The notes under the pieces were generated by a model. It saw only the letters and a list, made by a program, of their open reading frames with translations. It was not told the DNA's origin and made no database searches. The translations under genes were made by a program, and so were the position numbers. Shown here in pieces: positions 44,081 to 52,143 of a stretch of DNA of 64,000 nt. The first letter of the stretch is position 1. The number at the start of each line of letters is the position of its first letter. This stretch comes from an uncultured Peptostreptococcaceae bacterium (GTDB lineage: Bacteria; Bacillota; Clostridia; Peptostreptococcales; Peptostreptococcaceae), in the NCBI GenBank assembly GCA_947072565.1, contig CAMTIM010000044.1, forward strand, positions 110,376 to 174,375, written 5' to 3'.

Positions 44081-44148
44081 GACCTTACCCCCTTAAGTTT
44101 AAAATGCCTTTTATTAAATATATATATGTTTATAAATAAATAAGTTAC

Positions 44149-44550
44149 CTATATAATTTTTTGGTTAATTATTAATTTATCTATCTCAGCATCACACAAT
44201 TTATTGTATTTGCTTACTTTTTCTAAATAAGTAGCTTTATCCTTTTCTGATAATATACTGTCCATCAAGCCATCTATTGATTTTATTTTATACTCTTTAT
44301 AGCCACTTATTAAAAATGTTGTTTTTGAATTATTTATTCCTTTTTTCAATGTCACTAATCTTGATACATACTCGTCTTTGTTTTTAGCAACTTGGTCTTG
44401 TTTTTCTACTACATCCTCTAATATAATATTGCTTTCAACCACATAATCTTTAATCTTTTGCATATCTAACGTTACCGAATTATAGTAAAAATTCCCTATT
44501 ATTATTAGACATACAGCTACAGATGATATTAGTAAACCTACATATTTCAT
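44149..44550 (-). CDS. Uncharacterised membrane-anchored protein
   Basis: I do not recognise this 133-residue protein. A single N-terminal hydrophobic helix (GLLISSVAVCLIIIGNFYYN, about 4-23) is followed by an extracytoplasmic helical domain rich in Lys, Asp and Glu (DMQKIKDYVVESNIILEDVV). No Cys in the exported part except one near the end (NKLCDAEIDK). It sits inside the small-protein array between copy 5 and acpP and may be unrelated to it. Ribosome site AGGAGG. Confidence 0.6.
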   Translation of the reverse strand: MKYVGLLISSVAVCLIIIGNFYYNSVTLDMQKIKDYVVESNIILEDVVEKQDQVAKNKDEYVSRLVTLKKGINNSKTTFLISGYKEYKIKSIDGLMDSILSEKDKATYLEKVSKYNKLCDAEIDKLIINQKII

Positions 44551-44627
44551 AACATTTCCTCCTATGTTTAAACTTATATAGTAATTTATATTCTTTTTTT
44601 CAAACTTTATTACTTTTTATTAATATT

Positions 44628-44650
44628 AATATTGAAATATTTTCGATATT
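44628..44650 (+). promoter_or_regulatory. Inverted repeat over the acpP promoter region
   Basis: AATATTGAAA and TTTCGATATT (spacer TAT) are inverted copies matching at 9 of 10 positions. TTGAAA at 44632-44637 could be a -35 box with TAAACT 17 bases downstream (44655-44660). Confidence 0.4.
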
Positions 44651-44698
44651 ATATTAAACTACTATTAAATTTAGAAAACGGTTTAGGAGGGTAAAATT

Positions 44699-44926
44699 AT
44701 GTTTAAAAAAATACAATCAATAATAGCAGATCAATTAGGGATAGATAAACTAGATAAAATTACTATGAATACATCTTTAATAGATGATTTAGAAGCAGAT
44801 TCTTTAGATGCGGTTGAAGTTATTATGGCTCTTGAAGATGAGTTCGGTATAGAAATACCAGATGAAGAAGCAGAAAACTTTAAAACAATTGGAGACATAT
44901 TCAAATATATAGAAGAAATCAAATAA
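44699..44926 (+). CDS. acpP: Acyl carrier protein (orphan copy)
   Basis: Carries acyl chains on a phosphopantetheine arm. The attachment motif [19 protein letters not shown] places the modified Ser at residue 37, followed by [17 protein letters not shown], all normal for AcpP. At 75 aa it is standard. No fab or pks gene is adjacent, so it is either a stand-alone housekeeping ACP or serves a specialised acyl transfer. Ribosome site AGGAGGG. It stands between members of the small Cys-tailed family. Confidence 0.93.
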   Translation: MFKKIQSIIADQLGIDKLDKITMNTSLIDDLEADSLDAVEVIMALEDEFGIEIPDEEAENFKTIGDIFKYIEEIK

Positions 44927-44930
44927 AAAT

Positions 44931-44957
44931 ACCGAGCATTAGTTTGCTCGGCTTTTT
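44931..44957. terminator. Terminator between acpP and copy 6
   Basis: Stem CCGAGCA/TGCTCGG with TTAGTT loop, then CTTTTTC on the plus strand; also T-rich on the minus strand. Confidence 0.88.
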
Positions 44958-44961
44958 CTAT

Positions 44962-45213
44962 TTAACAGCAGAAATCATCATCACAACAATCATTATTGTT
45001 GTTAAACATAAATAATAAAAATACTACAAGTATTATCCAAATCCATGAATTATTTTGTTCAAAGAAACATTCTAATCCACCATTACTATTCATGAATAAT
45101 AAAACTACTGCTCCTATTATTAAAAATAACATAATTGGGTTATCATCCATGCAATCAAACCCCCTAAAAAGTCCTTTTAATTGGTCCATATATATTAAAC
45201 CGCCTCCTGACAT
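44962..45213 (-). CDS. Small two-helix Cys-tailed protein, subtype B (copy 6)
   Basis: Paralogue: helix PIMLFLIIGAVVLLFM, loop NGGLECFFEQNNS, helix WIWIILVVFLLFMF and tail DCCDDDFCC. The frame opens at 45213, but that ATG lacks a ribosome site and AGGAGG lies inside the first codons. An ATG nine codons on (45189, MDQLKGLFRGFDC) gives a 75-residue product that aligns better with the other copies, although its 13-base spacing is long. The WIWIILV segment is shared with copy 5. Confidence 0.75.
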   Translation of the reverse strand: MSGGGLIYMDQLKGLFRGFDCMDDNPIMLFLIIGAVVLLFMNSNGGLECFFEQNNSWIWIILVVFLLFMFNNNNDCCDDDFCC

Positions 45214-45294
45214 TATTTTACTAACTTATTTATGTCACAGTTGAAAGTCTAATATATATATATGGTTATTTGTTAATTATAGTGCTTGTATAAC

Positions 45295-46299
45295 TTATTT
45301 TTCTTCATAAAATCTAACATTTTTAATAGTTATATTTATACTACCATCAGGGTTTTGCTTTACACTATATTTCATAGCATCTTCAAAATTTTCTAAGTCC
45401 CCTTTTATATCAAATCCATTATCTGTTTTTATACTTCTTTTTTTAAGTTTCTTCTCTACCCATTTTTTATCTATACTGAATCCTTCTTCTAATCCTTTGT
45501 CTTCCATATGTTCTTTAAAACTATCTTTTAAGTCTTTATCATTCATAGAACTTTCAACAAATTCATGTATATCTATTGATTCTTTTTCTTTTAGAGTATA
45601 GTTTAGTATACTTCTAACATCTTCAGCTTGTTTTATATCTTCACTTAATGCATTTGTTATCCAGTTTTCTGCACTATTTTTAAATACTTTAGTTTTATGT
45701 TTATCATCATCTATTCTTTCGGCATCTAAAAATTCTTTTATGAATTTAGATTCGTTTTCTTGTTTTTCACAGTCTTTGTCTAAAAGTCTTAAATGGAACT
45801 CATCATTCACTCCACTAATACCAACTATTGCGCATTGTTTTTGTCTACCTGTTTCAGGTATTCCTATTTCATTTGAAATCATTTGTATATTAAACTTATC
45901 ATCTACAAACTCAATAGAATGAGTATATAATTTTTTATAATCTAGCTTTAATATAGCTATATATTTCTCATCTTTAACAGTATATAAACAAATAGCTAAA
46001 TCACAAGAATCTATTTCTCCATTTATTTTCATAATTTCAAATAGATATGATGCTATTTCCTTAGAGTTTTCTAAAAAAGTACTTTCATCATATATACTTT
46101 GTTCACAACAATTTTTTATAGTATTATTATTATAATTTTTGAAAACACCTTTTCTTAAATCATCATCTTTAGTAACTCTTTTTATTACCTTTTGGAAGAA
46201 TTTATCTACCTCTGGGTTTATTTTACCTTCATAATCATTTAGTATTGGAACGTCACTATTTTTATCTAGTACATGTATTATAAACTTATGTATTATCAT
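45295..46299 (-). CDS. Nucleoid-associated protein, NdpA/YejK family
   Basis: Member of the NA37/YejK family, proteins recovered with nucleoids; the biochemical role is unknown. The N-terminus MIIHKFIIHVLDKNSDVPIL with SDVPILNDYEGKI is typical, and the middle has DSCDLAICLYTVKDEKYIAI and LDYKKLYTH. At 334 aa the length fits. The family is best known in Proteobacteria but is common in clostridia. It follows the pseudouridine synthase by 24 bases, so the two probably share a transcript. Confidence 0.85.
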   Translation of the reverse strand: MIIHKFIIHVLDKNSDVPILNDYEGKINPEVDKFFQKVIKRVTKDDDLRKGVFKNYNNNTIKNCCEQSIYDESTFLENSKEIASYLFEIMKINGEIDSCDLAICLYTVKDEKYIAILKLDYKKLYTHSIEFVDDKFNIQMISNEIGIPETGRQKQCAIVGISGVNDEFHLRLLDKDCEKQENESKFIKEFLDAERIDDDKHKTKVFKNSAENWITNALSEDIKQAEDVRSILNYTLKEKESIDIHEFVESSMNDKDLKDSFKEHMEDKGLEEGFSIDKKWVEKKLKKRSIKTDNGFDIKGDLENFEDAMKYSVKQNPDGSINITIKNVRFYEEK

Positions 46300-46323
46300 T
46301 TTTTTCTCCTTATAATATATTAT

Positions 46324-47226
46324 TTACTTTAATTTTTCTATTAATTCCTCTATATCCATAGGCAACTTAGCTATAAACTCTAAGTTTTCTTTAGTTCTAG
46401 GTTGGTCAAAATCTAAGCTATATGCATGAAGTGCTTGTCTATTTATAAGATTTTCATCTACATATCCATATAGTTCATCACCTATTATACCATGACCCAT
46501 ATATTCCATGTGAACTCTTATTTGATGGGTTCTACCTGTCTCTAGCTTTATTTCTAATACAGTTGCATCATTTAGTCTTTCTAAGACTTTGTAGTGCGTT
46601 ACAGAGGCTTGTCCTCTTTCATCTACAACTCTTTTTATACTATCTTCTGTCGGTCTATATATTGGTTGATTTATAGTTCCCTTATCATCTTTAACAGTAC
46701 CTTTAACAACTGTTATATATTTCTTTTGTACTTTATCATCGCTCATATCTTTTGATAATATATGATGTGCATAAGCGTTCTTTGCAATAATTACAAGACC
46801 TGATGTATTCATATCTAGTCTATTTACAAATCTCACCTTGATTTTTTCATCTTTTTTTATAATATAGTCTGTTATTCCATTAGCTATTGTATTGTTGTAA
46901 TGACTTTTAGTTGGGTGAACTACCATAAATGGAGGTTTATTTACCATTATTATATCAAAATCATCATATAATACTTCTAAATTTAAATCTTGAGGCTCAA
47001 AATTAGCCATATCTTCTTCTATTTTAACTTCTATCAAATCTCCAATTTTTATTTTAGTACTAGGTTTTTTAAATTCTTTATTAACTAATACGGTCTCTTC
47101 TCTTTTCATTTTAGATAAAGATCTTACTGAGAAGTTTAATTTATCTAACAATATTTGCTTTAATGTTGAATCCTCATTACTAGTGTATGATATAAGGTTA
47201 TATTTTTGATTTTCTTTTTTAAACAA
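46324..47226 (-). CDS. RluA/RluD family pseudouridine synthase
   Basis: Isomerises uridine in rRNA or tRNA. An N-terminal S4-like RNA-binding region (about 13-72, NFSVRSLSKMKREETVLVNK) precedes the catalytic domain with the signature RFVNRLDMNTSGLVIIAKNA (catalytic Asp near 137), then QKKYITVVKG and LETGRTHQIRVHMEYMGHGI. At 300 aa it fits RluD-type synthases, but the exact uridine target cannot be read from sequence. Confidence 0.94.
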   Translation of the reverse strand: MFKKENQKYNLISYTSNEDSTLKQILLDKLNFSVRSLSKMKREETVLVNKEFKKPSTKIKIGDLIEVKIEEDMANFEPQDLNLEVLYDDFDIIMVNKPPFMVVHPTKSHYNNTIANGITDYIIKKDEKIKVRFVNRLDMNTSGLVIIAKNAYAHHILSKDMSDDKVQKKYITVVKGTVKDDKGTINQPIYRPTEDSIKRVVDERGQASVTHYKVLERLNDATVLEIKLETGRTHQIRVHMEYMGHGIIGDELYGYVDENLINRQALHAYSLDFDQPRTKENLEFIAKLPMDIEELIEKLK

Positions 47227-47528
47227 CTGTGCACCTACTTTCTTTTGAATAATAACATTATCTATTTTATACTATTTTTTAATAATAGATAAGGACTTTT
47301 CTTCATTTAATTTTAAAATAGTTTAATACCTAACACTTTTTAGTTTATACAGCAAACTATTCTAATTAACTTACTTATCTACTAATGATTTATCTATATA
47401 TATGTAAATACTACTTATGTATCTTTAAAGTAACATGATACCTCCTACATTTAATATATTTGTGTTTAATAAATTGCAAATAATTTTGCTGAATTATGCT
47501 ATAATACAAGGTATAAAGGGGTGCAAAT
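47227..47528. other. Divergent intergenic region between the RluD-type gene and nadK
   Basis: About 300 AT-rich bases. TGC-TATAAT (TATAAT at 47500-47505) is an extended -10 promoter for nadK, 17 bases before the GGGGTG ribosome site. Nothing else is recognised. Confidence 0.5.
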
Positions 47529-48329
47529 ATGACAAGAATTATAACTATAAATTCAAACCAAGTTCATAAGTCTCTTGAGACTAAAAAACTACTAACTGAG
47601 AAACTATTAAATGTGGGATTTGAAGTAAGCTATGATTTTCATCCAGATGCAGAACTTATTATATCTATAGGCGGGGATGGTTCTTTTTTAAAGACTATTC
47701 ATGATTTTGATTTTCCTGAAGTCCCTGTGGTTGGAATAAATACAGGACATCTTGGATTTTTTCCAGACATTTCTCCTGATAACATAGATGCATTTATTGA
47801 AGCTTATTTAAAAGAAGATTATATTATACAAAATATACCTCTTATAGGTGCTAGTATTTGCACCAATACACATTGTTTAGACGTATTTGCTGTCAATGAA
47901 GTAGTTGTCAAAGGTGATAAATCTAGAACTATACACCTTAACTTAAAAGTAAATGATAAACATATACAAAAATTCAGTGGCGATGGTATGATTATATCTA
48001 CACCTACCGGCTCCACTGCTTATAATTATGCAGCTGGTGGAAGTATTGTTGACCCAAGCTTAAGCCTTATGCAGCTTACTCCACTTTATCCTATAAATAC
48101 AAATGCTTATAGAAGTTTTACTTCAAGCATTATTTTTTCTAGTGAATCAATAATAACTATAGACCCTGAATATAGATTTGAAAATTCTATATTAATAGTT
48201 GTCGATGGTGTTGAACATAGATATAGCCAAATTTGTGATATAAAAATATTTGTATCTCCTATAAGGATGAATTTGCTTAGAATGTCAGACTATGAATTTT
48301 GGAGTAGAGTTTCCGAAAAATTTTTATAA
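47529..48329 (+). CDS. nadK: NAD kinase
   Basis: Phosphorylates NAD to NADP. The GGDG motif lies in IISIGGDGSFLKTIHDF near residue 42, the NE motif in FAVNEVVVKGDKSRTIHL near 122, and the conserved SGDGMIISTPTGSTAYNYAA near 150 with the following Gly-rich segment. At 266 aa it is normal. It is followed after 18 bases by the phosphodiesterase gene. Confidence 0.96.
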   Translation: MTRIITINSNQVHKSLETKKLLTEKLLNVGFEVSYDFHPDAELIISIGGDGSFLKTIHDFDFPEVPVVGINTGHLGFFPDISPDNIDAFIEAYLKEDYIIQNIPLIGASICTNTHCLDVFAVNEVVVKGDKSRTIHLNLKVNDKHIQKFSGDGMIISTPTGSTAYNYAAGGSIVDPSLSLMQLTPLYPINTNAYRSFTSSIIFSSESIITIDPEYRFENSILIVVDGVEHRYSQICDIKIFVSPIRMNLLRMSDYEFWSRVSEKFL

Positions 48330-48347
48330 TACGTAGGAGGAATTTAT

Positions 48348-48911
48348 ATGAAAATAGGTGTAATGAGTGATACTCATGGAAGTTTATTATATTTTGAAAA
48401 AGCTTTAGATACGCTATCAGAGTGTGATGTTATTTTACATGGTGGTGATGTATTATATCACGGACCAAGAAATGATATACCTGAAGGTTACAATCCAAAA
48501 GGTCTTATTGAAAAATTAAATAGTCTTAACAACATACTTATAGCTAGAGGTAACTGTGATGCTGATGTAGACCAAATGGTTATAAATCATCCAATACAAA
48601 GTCCTTATGTTATGAGTCAATTTGGTGAGGTTAGAATAGTTATGACTCATGGATATACAGATTCTAAAGAAGATACTATAAAAAATGCTAAAAATATGGG
48701 TGCTGATATACTTATACTTGGACATACTCATGTTAAAGAATTATACTGTGATGAAAATTTAGTAGTCTTAAATCCAGGAAGTACTTCTATCCCTAAGGAT
48801 AAAACTCATTCTGTTGCGATAATAGACATAGAGCAAACTGATGATGAACTTGATATGGACTTTAATTTAATAGATATAAACACTAAAGAAATTATATCTA
48901 TAAATAATTAG
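48348..48911 (+). CDS. yfcE: YfcE/MJ0936 family metallophosphodiesterase
   Basis: Binuclear metal phosphodiesterase of the calcineurin-like superfamily. All blocks are present: KIGVMSDTHGS (2-12), ILHGGDVLYHG near 30, IARGNCDADVDQ near 65, VMTHGYTDSK near 103 and LILGHTHVKE near 125. Length 187 aa fits YfcE. The physiological substrate is unknown for this family. Ribosome site AGGAGGAA. Confidence 0.93.
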   Translation: MKIGVMSDTHGSLLYFEKALDTLSECDVILHGGDVLYHGPRNDIPEGYNPKGLIEKLNSLNNILIARGNCDADVDQMVINHPIQSPYVMSQFGEVRIVMTHGYTDSKEDTIKNAKNMGADILILGHTHVKELYCDENLVVLNPGSTSIPKDKTHSVAIIDIEQTDDELDMDFNLIDINTKEIISINN

Positions 48912-48943
48912 CAATAATAAAAATAAAATTTATTTAATATTAT

Positions 48944-48980
48944 AAAAAGAGGTTATCTAAAATTTTAGATAACCTCTTTT
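48944..48980. terminator. Bidirectional terminator
   Basis: Stem AAAAGAGGTTATCTAAAA/TTTTAGATAACCTCTTTT with no real loop; shared by yfcE (plus) and pepT (minus). Confidence 0.92.
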
Positions 48981-48996
48981 GTTATTTTATATATTC

Positions 48997-50220
48997 TTAT
49001 CTTTGTGCGTACTTTTCTGCTATCTTAACTATAAGTTGAGTACATTTTTCCATAGATTTTACTGGTATACACTCATTTTTACTGTGGAAGTTTAATCCTC
49101 CTGTAAATATGTTTGGACAAGGAAGTCCCATAAATGATAATCTAGCTCCATCTGTACCACCTCTTATTGGTAATATAAGCGGCTTGATTCCAACTTCTTT
49201 CATAGCTTCTTCTGCAATATCTACTACAAATTTAACTGGCTCTACTTGTTCTCTCATGTTGAAGTATTGATCATTTAAATCAATAGATATTCTTCCATCA
49301 TATCTTTCATTTAACTTGTTTATAGCATCTTGCATATAAACTTTTCTAGATTCAAACTTTTCTCTATCATGATCTCTTATTATATAAACCATAGTAGCAT
49401 TTTCAACATTTCCATTTATATCATTTAAATGATAGAATCCTTCATATCCTTCTGTAGTCTCGGGTCTTTGGCTTGCAGGGAACATATTTGATATTTCTGT
49501 TGCTATATGTAGTGCGTTAACCATTTTATTCTTTGCTGCTCCTGGATGCACGTTTCTACCTTGTATAGTTATTGTAGCTGCTGCTGCATTAAAGTTTTCG
49601 TATTGAAGTTCTCCTTCTATACCACCATCTATAGTGTATGCATATTTAGCTCCAAATTTTTCAACTTTAAATAAGTCTGCTCCTCTTCCTATTTCTTCAT
49701 CTGGAGTAAATCCTATTTTTATATCTCCATGCTTTATTTGAGGATTATCTATTAAGTATTCTATCGCAGTAACGATTTCCGCAATCCCAGCTTTATCATC
49801 TGCACCTAATAATGTAGTACCATCTGTAACTATTAAATCTTCTCCTGTAAATTGTGCAATTTCTGGATAATCAGCTACTTTAGTAACTACGTTTAATTCT
49901 TCGTTTAATACTATATCTTTTCCATCATAATTTTTTACTATTCTAGGTTTGATATCTTTTCCACTAACATCTGGTGCTGTATCTAAATGAGATATAAATC
50001 CTATTGTATCTACACCTTCAGTATTACCTTTTAATGTAGCCATAACATAACTGTTTTCATCTACATTTGCATCAGTTAATCCTAACTCTTTTAATTCTTG
50101 TACTAAATAGTTAGCAAAAAATCTTTGACCTTCACTTGATGGGCAGTTTTCATTTTTAGGATCTGCTGTTGTGTCAAGTGTAATGTATTTTAAAAATCTT
50201 TCTGATACTTTTTCTCTCAT
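48997..50220 (-). CDS. pepT: Peptidase T (tripeptide aminopeptidase)
   Basis: M20-family zinc aminopeptidase that removes the N-terminal residue of tripeptides. Zinc ligands and motifs: GFISHLDTAPDVSGKDIKP near residue 73, LGADDKAGIAEIVTAIEY near 139, GFTPDEEIGRGADLFKVEKF near 168, and RGGTDGARLSFMGLPCPNIF near 352 with the final NFHSKNECI. Length 407 aa is standard. Monocistronic. Confidence 0.97.
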   Translation of the reverse strand: MREKVSERFLKYITLDTTADPKNENCPSSEGQRFFANYLVQELKELGLTDANVDENSYVMATLKGNTEGVDTIGFISHLDTAPDVSGKDIKPRIVKNYDGKDIVLNEELNVVTKVADYPEIAQFTGEDLIVTDGTTLLGADDKAGIAEIVTAIEYLIDNPQIKHGDIKIGFTPDEEIGRGADLFKVEKFGAKYAYTIDGGIEGELQYENFNAAAATITIQGRNVHPGAAKNKMVNALHIATEISNMFPASQRPETTEGYEGFYHLNDINGNVENATMVYIIRDHDREKFESRKVYMQDAINKLNERYDGRISIDLNDQYFNMREQVEPVKFVVDIAEEAMKEVGIKPLILPIRGGTDGARLSFMGLPCPNIFTGGLNFHSKNECIPVKSMEKCTQLIVKIAEKYAQR

Positions 50221-50406
50221 AATCTTTTCCTCTTTCCTTTGTTTTATTCATTAGTAAATATTATATTACATTTAATTAATTCCATTATATTACAAAATAA
50301 AGTTAAAGTATACATTGTTATTAAAATACTAATATTATCCTTTTATATATGCACTATAATCCAATATAAATTAATTTATTAAAGCATATTAAGATTATAC
50401 ATATTT

Positions 50407-50443
50407 TAAATAAAGCAAAACACTGCTATTAACAGTGTTTTGT
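50407..50443 (-). terminator. Terminator after the CNNM/CorC gene
   Basis: Minus-strand stem AAAACACTG/CAGTGTTTT followed by GCTTTATTT; it begins at the stop codon. Confidence 0.82.
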
Positions 50444-50444
50444 T

Positions 50445-51698
50445 TTATGTGAAAATTCTTATTTTCTTTATTCTATTTTTATCTAAGCTTTCTATACAAA
50501 ACTTTATATTGTCAACTTCAATTACTTCATTTTCTTCAGGTAACCTTCTTAAGTGACCTATTATAAATCCACCTATAGAATCAAATTCCTCAGACTCTAA
50601 TTTAACTCCTATAAGCTCATTTACATCAGTAATTTTTATACTTCCTTCAACAATGTATTCGTCTTCTTTTATTACTATAATGTCTTGCTCTTCTTCATCA
50701 AATTCATCTTCTATATCTCCAACTATGACTTCCACCAAATCTTCTATAGTTATTAAACCAGCTGTTCCTCCATACTCGTCTACAACTATGGTCATTTGAC
50801 TTTTTTCAATTTTCATTTCTTCAAGAAGTTGAGTAATTTTCTTAAACTCATAAGTAAAGAATGGTTCTCTTATATAATCTTTGATATTAAAATTAGCTAT
50901 TTCTTCATCAGTTAGGAATATTACATCCTTTATGTTAAGTATACCTATAATATCATCTATGGAATCATTATATACTGGCATTCTGCTTAGTTTTTCATCT
51001 TTAAACATTTGTATTATCTGATCATATGAGTCTTCGCAGTCTATAGCTACCATATCTAATCTTTGTACCATAGCTTCTTTTGCTTGCATATCACCAAATT
51101 GGAATACATTATTTATTATTTGTCTTTCTTCTATTTGTAGTACTCCTTCTTCATGACTTACATTAACCATAGCTTTTAGTTCTTCTTCAGTTATATATGG
51201 TTGAGTCCCTTTGCTTTTAATTCCAAACATTTTAAATATGACATTTGTAATTATATTAAATATCCATACAACAGGAGTTAATAAAAATATAATTAACTTA
51301 ATTGGTCTAGATACTAAAATAGCTATTTTTTCTGAATTATTAGCTGCTATAGTTTTAGGTGTAATTTCTCCAAATATTAGTACCAATACAGTCATAACAG
51401 CTGTTGCAATAGGTACACCTTGTTGCCCATTCATTAAACTTATAAACAATGATGTAGATATAGATGTTGCTGCTATATTTACAACGTTATTACCAACTAA
51501 TATTGAACTTAATAGTTTATTTGGATTTTCTATTAACTCACTTACTAACTTAGCACCCTTTACTCCATCTTCTTTCATATACCTTATTCTTATCTTGCTT
51601 AGTGACATTAATGATGTTTCAGATGCTGAGAAAAACCCTGAAGCTATAAGTAATACCACTAAAATTATAATTTGAATCATAATACTGGCCGATTCCAA
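50445..51698 (-). CDS. CNNM-type transporter-associated protein (DUF21, CBS pair, CorC/HlyC domain)
   Basis: Membrane protein related to magnesium/cobalt efflux CorC/CNNM and to the hemolysin-like TlyC annotation. Residues about 8-160 form the DUF21 membrane domain with LLIASGFFSASETSLMSLS and LLSSILVGNNVVNIAATSI. A CBS pair follows (about 200-330, with MVQRLDMVAIDCEDSYDQII and ELDVVV-type strands seen as MTIVVDEYGGTAGLITIEDL), then the transporter-associated CorC domain. At 417 aa it is full-length. Hemolysin activity is not implied. Confidence 0.92.
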   Translation of the reverse strand: MESASIMIQIIILVVLLIASGFFSASETSLMSLSKIRIRYMKEDGVKGAKLVSELIENPNKLLSSILVGNNVVNIAATSISTSLFISLMNGQQGVPIATAVMTVLVLIFGEITPKTIAANNSEKIAILVSRPIKLIIFLLTPVVWIFNIITNVIFKMFGIKSKGTQPYITEEELKAMVNVSHEEGVLQIEERQIINNVFQFGDMQAKEAMVQRLDMVAIDCEDSYDQIIQMFKDEKLSRMPVYNDSIDDIIGILNIKDVIFLTDEEIANFNIKDYIREPFFTYEFKKITQLLEEMKIEKSQMTIVVDEYGGTAGLITIEDLVEVIVGDIEDEFDEEEQDIIVIKEDEYIVEGSIKITDVNELIGVKLESEEFDSIGGFIIGHLRRLPEENEVIEVDNIKFCIESLDKNRIKKIRIFT

Positions 51699-51950
51699 CC
51701 GTTACCACACCCCTATTTTTATGTCTTTTATGTTAATACATTATAGCACATTTAAGTATTGTTGGTAAATAATACAACTAACTGATAAGTTATAGTTCAT
51801 TAAATATTATTCCCTAATAACCATTATAAATATTTACATGATTATTTGTTATATATAGGATAAACAATGTATATTTTACTTAAATACATATAACTTTCGC
51901 CATAATATTACTTTTTTAGATTTTTTTTAAAATTATTTAATTATATTGTG
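51699..51950. other. Intergenic region between the CNNM gene and candidate RNA B
   Basis: AT-rich, with minus-strand promoter-like hexamers for the CNNM gene. No gene is recognised here. Confidence 0.4.
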
Positions 51951-51979
51951 TCACTTTTTGTACTTTTTACATATGTTAT

Positions 51980-52140
51980 ATTAAGAGAAGCTTAAAAATA
52001 AAAAATAGTTTCTCTTAACAAAATAATATGAATATAAAAACTCCTGTTAATATTCTAATTAATGATCGGATATAAAAAAAATACCCCCCCATTTTAGCCA
52101 CCTATTCTTCCCCCCCTTGAATAGGTGGCTTTTTTTATTT
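51980..52140 (+). ncRNA. Candidate small RNA B with C-rich loop
   Basis: A CCCCCCC run (52084-52090) is followed by a perfect 12-bp stem AGCCACCTATTC/GAATAGGTGGCT (52096-52107 with 52119-52130) whose 11-base loop is TTCCCCCCCTT, and then TTTTTTATTT, a strong intrinsic terminator on the plus strand. Further upstream TAAGAGAA and TTCTCTTA (about 51982-52018) could form a 5' hairpin. No gene with a ribosome site lies on this strand, and sbcC ends convergently at 52144. The design matches candidate A at 14347-14400. The 5' end is approximate. Confidence 0.6.
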
Positions 52141-52143
52141 ATT

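Noticed and set aside
42388..45213. Small hydrophobic proteins as type I toxins or bacteriocins
   Set aside because: No antisense RNA, immunity or export genes are seen, the tails are acidic and Cys-rich rather than Lys-rich, and there are two helices instead of one.
50445..51698. Hemolysin annotation of the DUF21/CBS/CorC protein
   Set aside because: The domain set is that of CNNM/CorC metal transport proteins; the hemolysin label is historical and there is no toxin feature.
52029..52076. 15-codon ORF (MNIKTPVNILINDRI) inside candidate RNA B
   Set aside because: No ribosome binding site and chance ORFs of this size are common in AT-rich DNA.
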